Below are positions 36,420 through 46,900 of a stretch of 64,000 nt of DNA, piece after piece. The DNA is taken from assembly GCA_017450205.1 (NCBI GenBank), contig JAFSVF010000001.1, forward strand, positions 1 to 64,000, in the 5' to 3' direction. The DNA comes from Bacilli bacterium. Its GTDB lineage: Bacteria > Bacillota_I > Bacilli_A > RF39 > UBA660. How positions within the stretch are numbered: position 1 is the first letter of the stretch; each line of letters starts with the position of its first letter. The notes under the pieces are model-generated. The model was given only the letters and a program-made list of their open reading frames with translations. It was not told the DNA's origin and ran no database searches. The position numbers and the translations under genes are program-made.

Positions 36420-37823
36420 ATGAAATTACCAGATTATAATGAAGAAAGAAAAAGAAATAGAGAAACTGAATTTATTACAGTTAATCCTACTATCAATCAA
36501 GAATATTTAGGTAAAAAATATTTTATTAGAACATATGGCTGCCAAATGAATGTTCACGATTCAGAGGAAATCGCAGGAATCTTAGAAAATCTAGGATTTA
36601 TTGAAACTGATAGTGAAGAAAATGCTGATATTATTATTTTAAATACTTGTGCAGTAAGAGAAAATGCTCATGATAAAGTATTTGGTTTTTTAGGTAGATG
36701 TAAGCATATTAAAGAAACTAAAAATAAAGATCTTTTAATTTGTTTATGCGGATGTATGGCTCAAGAAAAATCAGTAGTCGATGAAATAATGTCTAAGCAT
36801 AAATATATAGATTTAGTATTCGGAACTCATAATATACATGAACTTCCAAATATCTTAATGAATCTTGAACCAGGTCTAAATATTGAAGTTAAATCTAACG
36901 AAGATAATGTATATGAAGTTGGTGAGAATTTTAAAAGAGATTCAAAGATTTCAGCTTGGGTAAATATTATGTATGGATGTGATAAATTCTGCACTTATTG
37001 TATAGTTCCTTATACAAGAGGAAAAGAAAGAAGTAGAAAATCTAGTGATATTTTAAAAGAAGTAAGAAAATTAAAAGAATTAGGATATAAAGAAGTTACA
37101 CTTTTAGGACAAAATGTTAATGCTTATGGAAGAGATAGAGAAGATGAAATCTCATTTGCTGAATTACTAGAAGAAGTGGCTAAAATAGGAATTGAAAGAG
37201 TACGTTTTGTAACTAGTCACCCTTGGAATTTTACCGATGAAATGATAGATACTATAGCTAAATATGATAATATTATGCCTTATATTCATTTGCCACTTCA
37301 ATCAGGGTCTGATAGAATTTTAAAATTAATGGGAAGACGTTATACTCAAGAAGAATACTTAGAATTATTCAAAAAAATAAAATCTAAAGTAAAAAATGCA
37401 GCGATAACGACAGATATAATTGTAGGTTTTCCTAATGAAACGGAAGAAGACTTTGAAGAAACATTAAAAGTAGTAAATGAATGTAAATATGATGGAGCAT
37501 TTACATTCATATATTCTCCAAGAGAAGGAACTCCAGCAGCTAAAATGCAAGATAATATTATAAAAGAAGTAAAAGAAGAAAGACTTCAAAGATTAAATAA
37601 GTTAGTTAATGAATATTCTAATATGAATAATAAGAAATTGTTAGATAAAACCGTTGATGTATTAATTACAGGTGTATCTGAAAAAGATCCAAATAAGTTA
37701 TGCGGATATACTGATACTTTTAAATTAGTTAATGTATCTAGCGGTAAAAGAACAATTGGTGAAATAATAAAAGTAAAAATTACTGATGCCAAAAGTTTTA
37801 GTTTAGATGGTATTGCAGAATAG
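36420..37823 (+). CDS. miaB: tRNA-2-methylthio-N6-isopentenyladenosine-37 synthase (MiaB)
   Basis: This radical SAM methylthiotransferase modifies A37 of tRNAs reading UNN codons. The N-terminal UPF0004 domain begins FIRTYGCQMNVHDSEEIAGI, with the Cys residues of the auxiliary iron-sulfur cluster (TYGCQ, LNTCAVRENA, CLCGCMAQ). The radical SAM site is YGCDKFCTYCIVPYTRGKER. A TRAM domain ends the protein (VDVLITGVSEKD... SFSLDGIAE). The length of 467 is typical for Firmicutes. The ribosome site GAGGTGA precedes the ATG. It is monocistronic with a strong terminator. Confidence 0.97.
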   Translation: MKLPDYNEERKRNRETEFITVNPTINQEYLGKKYFIRTYGCQMNVHDSEEIAGILENLGFIETDSEENADIIILNTCAVRENAHDKVFGFLGRCKHIKETKNKDLLICLCGCMAQEKSVVDEIMSKHKYIDLVFGTHNIHELPNILMNLEPGLNIEVKSNEDNVYEVGENFKRDSKISAWVNIMYGCDKFCTYCIVPYTRGKERSRKSSDILKEVRKLKELGYKEVTLLGQNVNAYGRDREDEISFAELLEEVAKIGIERVRFVTSHPWNFTDEMIDTIAKYDNIMPYIHLPLQSGSDRILKLMGRRYTQEEYLELFKKIKSKVKNAAITTDIIVGFPNETEEDFEETLKVVNECKYDGAFTFIYSPREGTPAAKMQDNIIKEVKEERLQRLNKLVNEYSNMNNKKLLDKTVDVLITGVSEKDPNKLCGYTDTFKLVNVSSGKRTIGEIIKVKITDAKSFSLDGIAE

Positions 37824-37850
37824 AACTATGAGATAGTTCTATTTTTTTTA
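37822..37850 (+). terminator. Terminator of miaB
   Basis: AGAACTAT-GAG-ATAGTTCT is followed by a T-run; the stem overlaps the stop codon. Confidence 0.87.
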
Positions 37851-37891
37851 AAAAATTTTAAATAAATTATAATGATATAAAGAAAATGCTA

Positions 37892-37900
37892 TGTTATAAT
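37892..37900 (+). promoter_or_regulatory. Extended -10 promoter of the giant gene
   Basis: TGTTATAAT lies 24 bases before the ATG at 37925. Confidence 0.55.
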
Positions 37901-37924
37901 TAAGAAAATAGGATAGTGTGTAAT

Positions 37925-40900
37925 ATGAAGAATAAGTTTAAGTATATATCAACATTTATATTAATTTTAATGTTTATCTTATTTGGAAGCATTATATATA
38001 GTAATTTCAAGATAGATAAAACAAGCAAAATCATCAGTTATAATGATTCTTTATTTGATGCAACGGATGCATCGTTAGCTGCACTTTATATTTATAAAGG
38101 TAGTAATCCAAGTCCAACGACTTTATTACATGAACTTTCAGATACAGACTTTGGAAGTGATACTACTTTTTCTTTTGACGTGGATTGGGATGTCTTTGAA
38201 ATTACATTATCTGTAGCAGCAAACGATCCGTATGCTAAGGCAATTGGCGGAGGTAAACATCAATTAAAAAAAGGTATTAATAATATACCTATTACTGTTA
38301 TACCTAAAACTGGGTCATCAGTAGTTTATACTGTTCAAATTAATAGAAAAGATATACCATCAGGTACACATACAGCCTTATTGTATTCATTTACTATAGC
38401 TAAAACTCCTGAATATCTACTTGATCCAACAAAAACGTCATTTACATATACTATTCCAAGTGGATGGTATTTTATAGATATTACTACAGTTCCTTATGAT
38501 GCAGATAACACAACAATTACATATGAAGGATTTGAATATGTTCCTGAAACAAAAGATTGCTATATTCATGTAACTAATAATGTTACAAGTGAAAAGAAAG
38601 ATTATAAAATTACATTAGTTAAAAAGAATGCTACTGAAGCGAACAATTATAATTATAATGGTGGAACTTATACTTTCAGTGCACCTTATGCAGGTTATTA
38701 CAAATTAGAAGCATGGGGAGCTCAAGGTGGTAGTGATGGAAACCGTGGAGGATACGGTGGATACTCTATGGGAATTATTAACCTTGATGTTGGTAATAAA
38801 TTATATGTAACTGTTGGTGGAGCTGGAGCCGACTGCTGGAGTGGATCAGGTGGTGGATATAACGGTGGTGGTGGAGCTGGTAACTACGGCTGCTCAGGTG
38901 GCGGTGGTGGAGCTACACATATTGCTTACACAACAGGAGACTTAAAGAGTTTTAAAGATAAAATGAATCCTTATGATGTTGATATAGAAACATCAAGATC
39001 ATCAGAACTTATTATGGTTGCCGGTGGTGGTGGAGGATCAGGATGGTACTCAGCTGGTGGATCTGGTGGAGGATTTAAAGGAACAAAAGGAGAAACTGAT
39101 CAAGGTGGTACTCCTGGTTCTCAAGCTAATTACGGAAATGGTCTTTCACCTGGAGCTTTTGGTCAAGGTGGTAATAGAACAAACGGTGATGGTGCCGGAG
39201 GTGGAGCTGGTCTTTACGGAGGTGGAGCTGGTTTCGGTGACTACGGTGGTGGTGGCGGTTCTGGTTATATTGGAAACGCTAACTTAATATCAATTTATAA
39301 ATATACAAAACATATGACTTGCTATATGTGTGATGAAGCTATTGGAAATAGTGAAAACACATTTAGTGAAATAAAAACTTATTCAACTACTGCAGTAAGC
39401 AGAGATGCACTTCCTGATTATGCTAAACGTGGTAATGGATATGCTCAAATAACTTTCTTAGATTTAAGTGAAAATAAATATTTAACTGACTTAAGAGTAA
39501 TACAACCTCTTCAACAAACTGTAATTCCGTTTGATGGAGACGAAGAGTTTGCTTATGATAATTTAGATTATGAAGTTACTTTACCTGCAAATCAAACTAA
39601 AATTGAAATAGTTCCTAGATCTATTGATTCAAAAATGACAATCTCAGGTGATATTGGCGAAGTAAGAGTTCCAGGTGGAACACATGAATTCAAGATTATT
39701 TGTACAAGTGAGCTTGGTACTACAACTACTTATACAATAACTACACATAGACCACCATCAACAGAAAAAAGTGTTGATGCTATTAACATTCATGGTTTAA
39801 TTGAAAATTATTGTAAATTAGATTTTGATTCAAATTTCGATTTCTCATATAATGACGATGATTTAATTGATTTTTGTCAATTATATGCACCTAATTCAAT
39901 TATGGATCAAAATGATGAAGATCCATCCACAAATCCTGAAAAAGTAACTTGGGATAGAAATCAAAATGATTATGATTTATATGTTCCAGCACGTATCAAA
40001 GAGTTAAGATTTGAAGTTGTTTCAGATAATGAAAATCAAAGTGTAATCGGTGGTGGAGCAAATAGAACTTTAGTTCCTGGAGATAACTATTTAACAATAG
40101 ATGTAGTTAGTGAGGCTTGCTATCTAGAGTTCCCAGAATTAGATATCCCTGAAGATAGAAAAGAAGAATGTACTCTAGGATATACCTATAGAGTATATAG
40201 AGATTACTATCATGATGCTGACCTTTCTGAGTTATATATTGATACATCTCAAGTAGAACAAGGAATCGCAGAATCAGGTAGATATTTCGACCTTAACTTT
40301 ACTGATCCTGGAGTATTAAATTATTATTTCTCAGTTCCATATACATGGGATAGTGTTAAATATTTAAATTATAAAGCTGATATCTTACATGAAAACTATG
40401 CAGGATTAGAAATCCTTGAAAACTTTAATGATGCAGTTGTTGAAATTCATGGTAATGAAAACTTCGAAATTGGTAAAACTAACATTGTTGAAATTGTGGT
40501 TCATGCACCAGATTCTAACCAAGAATATAATACAACTACTGAGGAAACTGAGTGGTCAGGTACAACGCAGACTTATTATCTACACGTATATAGGGAGTAT
40601 AGTAATAACTCATTATTACAAGAATTACATTATTTAAATAAAGATGTTGTTGAAATTCCAATATCACCAGCATTTAGTCAAACTAAATTTGACTATGCTG
40701 TTACAGTTCCAACTAATAATGATATTGGATATCTTAAATTTAAACCACAAGAAAATTCTACATCAGTAAGAATTTATAATAGAACAACTAATACAGAATT
40801 AAGTAAATCTGTATCTACATTATTTATATATTTCTCTGAATTAAATCTAAGACGTGGTGAGAATTATATTGAAATAGAACTTACTGCTGAAGATGGAGAA

Positions 40901-43900
40901 GCAATGAGTACATATACATTAGTAGTTAATAGACTTTTATCTAATGACTCTAGTGTAAATGATATTAAAGCTCATACTGATTCAATATATTGGTCATTAA
41001 TGCCTGACTTTGATCCAGATACAACTACTTACGATATCTTTGTTGATAAAGGTACTGAATATATTGATTTTGATGTAACAACAAATGATGAAGGTGCAGT
41101 AGTTGAAGTTGCCGAAGGTAGATATCTTACAGCAGGAGTTAATGAAAAAACAATTAAAATTACATCTGAAGATGGTACAACTTATAAAACTTATAAATTT
41201 AGAATACATAGAGAACCATATGATATTGCAACTTTAGATAATATCATAGTTACTAGTGCTTCAGGTTCTAACTTTGGAGAGGTATTAACATTAACTCCAA
41301 CACCATTTGACCCTGGAGTATTCTCTTATAGTTTAACTGTTCCAAATGAAACATTTATGGTTGATATTACTCCAGTTAAAACAAATAAGTTTGCAAAAGT
41401 TAATACTAATTATAATCAAAATGCATCAGTTAGATTAAATGAAGGTATGAATAAATTCACTTTTGAAGTAGTTAGTGAAAGTGGAACAGTTATATCTAAT
41501 TACGAATTAAAAATATTTAGAACAATTAATGAGGATTTATCATTAAAAAATTTGAAATTGGATGCTTATTCTTCATTCTATTCTATGAATAGTGTAAAAT
41601 CCATGAATGAACCAGTAAGCGATACTTTAAATGAATACACTGTTACTGTTGAATATTATTATAATCAAGGTACATTGCAAGTTGAACCAACTAATGAATT
41701 TTCAAATGTTATAGGAACCCTTACTAAAGAATTAAATTATGGTCCAAATGAATTTAACTTTACAGTTAAAAATGAAGGAGAAACTTCAAGCCTAGATTAT
41801 AAAGTAACGGTTACAAGAATATTTAATCCAGATGTAGGACTTGCTGATTTATGGATAGAAGATGAATGGGGTACACAACACCCATTAACTCCAGATTTTA
41901 ATCCAATGGTATTAAATTATACAGGTAATATTTCAAATGGAAGTAATTTAGTAAAAATACATGCAGTTCCTAGTTCAAAAACTGCATCTGTAAAAGGAAC
42001 TGGATCTAAAACTCTGAATTATGGTTTAAATACATATGAAGTTAAAGTAACTAACTTTGATAGTGAAACTAATTTGAGTTATACTGAAACATATGAGTTA
42101 AAAATAACAAGAAATCTAGGTAGTCTTGCGTGTCTAAGTTACTTAGAATTATATTATCCAATATCAGGTGGAAGAGATACAAAATGGTCTAGATATTATC
42201 CAGAAACTTGTGAATCTGGTGAATATAATATTTATGTCAGAAATGCTAAACAATTGCATGTATATTATGTAAATCATTATAGAAGAGTTACATCTGTAAC
42301 TACTGATGGAACATGGACAGGATTCACAAAAGGAAATACTTATGTATCACATGTATATGTAACTTCACAAGATGGTTCAACAACTAATACTTATACATTT
42401 AATATTATGTTTCCAGAGTGGGTAGGAAGTAAGTATTTAACAAACATTGAAGTTTTTGATGATACTGATACAAATATATATCAATTAAATCCAGCATTCG
42501 ACAAAGAATCATCAGGCCCATACACAGTAGTAGGTACTAATGTACCAACTCTAAATGTTCCATATGAAATAGAAAGAGTTAATATAAAAGCTACTAAAGA
42601 AGATGATGCCGCATCCGTAATTGGTGATGGATGGGTAAGTTTAAAAACTGGTGACAATGAGAAAACGATAACAGTAACATCAGCAGAATCCGGTGAAGTT
42701 ATGACTTATACTCTAAATATAAATAGAGAACACGGTCATGATGCAACTTTATCAGATCTTTACTTTAAATATAATAGTCCATGGGATTTTATTTCTACAG
42801 AAGAATTTGATTTATTTGAAAGTGATGGAGTAACTCCAAGACCATTTAATCCTAGTGATACTGGTCCATACTATGTAACAGTTTCGTCTTTTGCAAATCC
42901 AATGAGTAATAAATATGCATTTGCAACAGCAACTGATCCTAATGCAACAGTTAATGTTCCATTTCAAGTATTAACAACTGGAGTATATGTTCCTTATGAT
43001 ATTGAAGTTACTGCTGAAGATGGAGTAACAAAAATTACTTATCACACATTTATTAAAAAACTAATGGGTACTGATGCTCATGGTGCATCTCTTTGTGTAT
43101 ATAATGCAACTGAGAATAAATGTGAAGAAATGTATGCTACACCTCCTGAAGGAGACTTGTTAGAGGGAGTATCATTTAATCCAATGAGACATGACTATTA
43201 TGTAGTTGTAAATAGTACATTCGGAGATTACTTAAATACTTCAAACGTATTATTTGAAACTATAGATTATAGTGCTACAACTACACACTTATCATCACCA
43301 CTAGCTTTAGTTAGAGATACTTATGTTACATATCCAATTAGAGTAGTTAGTGAAGATGGAATGAGTGAGCATATCTATAATGTTCATGTTAAATTAGTAT
43401 TATCTAGTGATCCTAGAATTAAAACCGTGACTCTATCTAGAGGATTCTTGCTAAATGCTGGAACATTTAAGAAAGGTTATGATCCTGAAGAAACAGCAAA
43501 TACAGAATATTTCTGGATTATTGATGATGCATATTATGATGCAATGACAGATGCAAACCTTGAATATACAATGTTCCATCCAAGAGCAACATCAGTTCAA
43601 ACATATGATGCAGATAATAAAATTATTACAGTAAATACAACTTCTGAAGATGGAAACTATTCATTAACTTATAAATTTATGATGAAGAAGAAAACTAAAG
43701 TTGATGTAACTGCTAATAGTTTAGAAATTAAGGATCCAAATTATTCAGATACTTTAGTACCTGGTACATATCCTTCAAATTACTTTGATGGAACATATAA
43801 ATATGATCCTGAATTAGAAGATTTTGTATTCCAATATACTACTCATATTTATAAGAGTACTAATGAATTAAAAATTGATTTCGTTCCAAATAATCCATTG

Positions 43901-46900
43901 GTAAATGTTAATCCAAGCTTAGCAAGTCCAATTCCTATTACATCCGATGTTCAAGATATTATCTTTAATGTAACAAGTGAAGATGGTGCATTTACAGCTC
44001 CATATACAATTCATGTTATTAGAGATATAGAAATAGATTATCAAATAGAGGATTTAGAATTGCTTGATGAGTGGAATGTATGTGAATTCTCATGTAATAT
44101 AAGACCAATTTTTGATCCGACTAAGAGAGTATATACTTCTGATATTCCTGCTGAATATGAAAACATGTTCTTCCAAGTAGGATTTAAAAATGATCAACAA
44201 ACAGCAGAATTCTTCTTAATTGATCCTGACTCCGGAACACAAACTCCAATTAAGAATAGAATGTATAATACTTCTGAAGGAGCAAATGATTTAATCCAAG
44301 AAGGTTATGTATTCCCAACTGGTTTAAGCCAAGTTCAAATTATAATTCATGATGGATTAGGATATCCTACAACTTCATATACTGTTATGGTATATAAAGG
44401 AAGATCTCATGATGCATCTCTTACAGATTTAAGTGTTTGGGAAGTTGATGAATCTCCAAAAGAATATCCATTAGATAATCTATTTGATCCTAATAAGTTT
44501 ATATATGGTATTGAAGTTCCAGAAGGAACAACTGAAGTAGATATTCGTTATGAAAAAGCAAGTCCTAATGCGTCAGTAATTATTCAAGGTAATACAGGAT
44601 TAACTACTGGTATTAATCAAGCTACTGTAACAGTACTTGCAGAAGATGAATATACACAACTTACTTATGATGTTTATATTGATGTAGGTGGTTCTTATAG
44701 AAGCTGGCTTGCGTCATTAACAGTTTCAACTGGTTTAAAATTCCATGATTTATTACCTGACTTCTATAAGATGAAAACAGAATATACAGTAGTAGTTCCT
44801 TCAGAAACTTCTAAAGTAATAGTTGAAGGAACTCCTGAATCATCTGAAGTAGCAGTAGTTGGTAATAATACATACGAATTAGCGACTGGTAATAATAGAA
44901 TAGTAATTACGGGTAAATATTATAGTTCAAGTGATCCTGATACTGTTCTAAATGAAACTCCATATATAATAAATATTTATAGAAGATATCCAAACAATGT
45001 ACGTTTAGCTTATCTTTCGGTAGAAGAAGGATCTTTATCACCAGAATTTGATATGGGTACTACAAACTATAGTGTCACAGTACCAGCTGGCACTAATAAA
45101 TTAACACTTCATTATTATCCTGAAGTTGAAAATGCAAGTGTTATAGTTTCTGGTAATAGTAATTTAAAAACTGGATATAATATAGTTTCACTTGCCGTAA
45201 TAAGTGAGGGTGGAACATTAACAAAAACATATCAATTATCAGTATTTGTAAAACCAAGTAACGATGCAACACTTTCAATGTTGGATGTATATAATAATGT
45301 AAATAAAGAAATAAGATATGGTGTTGATAAATTTGATTCTAAAGTCCATGATTATATGATTGAAGTTCCAGCAGATGTAGATAGTGTCTATGTTGTTGGT
45401 ACACCATCAGTAGCAAATTCTTATGTTGAAGGTGGTGGAGTAAATGGTTTACAATATGGTGATAACTATATTGATCTAAAAATAACAGCAGAAGATGGAA
45501 CAGCTACTTCAATTTATACAGTTAATGTTTTTAGAAAATATAATTTATTATTAAAGGAATTAAATCATGACTTATCTTATCCATTAGTCCCTGACTTTGA
45601 TCCATTAGTAAATGATTATGAAATAGAAGTTCCATATGATGTAAAAGTTATTCAATTTAATGCAGTTGCCCAAGCAGGTTCTGCAGTAACATTATCGTAT
45701 TCGTCAGTTAACTTCCTTGAAATAGGAGAAAATGTTGTAACATTTATTATCTCTGATCCAAAAGGAAATACTAATGTATATACGGTTAACATAAAAAGAA
45801 TAGGTAGCGCTAATAACTTCCTTGCAAACTTAGTTCCTGGTCAAGGTATGTTATTAGAGGATTTCTATAAGACAGATCAAACATATACATTAGCTCTTCC
45901 AAATAACTTAAAATCTTTAGATTTAGAAGATTGGATTATAGTTCCTGAAGATGAAACTTCAACTTATGAAGTTAAAGGTTATGATAAGATTAATCCTGAA
46001 TCAGATAATAACAAGATTACTATTACAGTAACATCACAAAATGGTTCTAAGAGAACATATACATTAAATATTGAATTTAGAGATCCAGCATTCTTTAAAC
46101 ATTACTTATCAGCTTTATGGGTAGATGATGGAAACCTTTCACCAAAATATGATGTAGATATTATTTCATATACGGTAACATTACCTTATGGTACTGATAA
46201 GACAACAATTCATGCAATACCAATGCTTGAAAGTGATAAAGTATTTATAGATGGTGATGAAACACAAGAAAAAGAAGTAAATCTATCATTTGGTAGAAAC
46301 GTATTTAAGATTAAAGTTGATAGTGGAGCAACAGGTTATAAGATTTATACATTAATTATTTATAGAACCTCAGCGCCTGATCCTACACTTGCAAGTCTAA
46401 TTGTTACATCAACAGATGGAAGTGTACATACATATACTCCAATATTTAATAAACTTATAACTGCATATTACTTAACAATTCCATCATCAATTAAGGAATT
46501 AAAAGTTAACTACTTACCTTCAGATCCAAAATCTACAGTAGTAGTTACAGGTTATAAAGACTTTGAAATGGATAAAGATAACATTATTAATGTTGAAGTA
46601 ACAGCACCAGATGGAAAAACAAAGAGAACGTATAAAATACATGTTACTCTTGAAGCCGATAAAGATAATTACTTAACTGATTTACAAGTCTCAGGATATG
46701 AGTTAAAACCAGCATTTAAAATGACAGATACAGGTTCTTACGAAGTTAAAGTAGAGAACAATGTATCTAAAGTATTATTATATGCAGACGCATCAAGCCC
46801 AACGGCAGCTGTAACCATCAATTCAATATCTAACACATATAGTGGAATAGATATTGTTAGTGGAACAATTTCATTATCGGCAGGTAATAATTATGTTCAA

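Noticed and set aside
39018-39287. Plus-strand frame inside the glycine-rich domain
   Set aside because: It is an out-of-frame reading of GGT/GGA-rich codons with no start signal.
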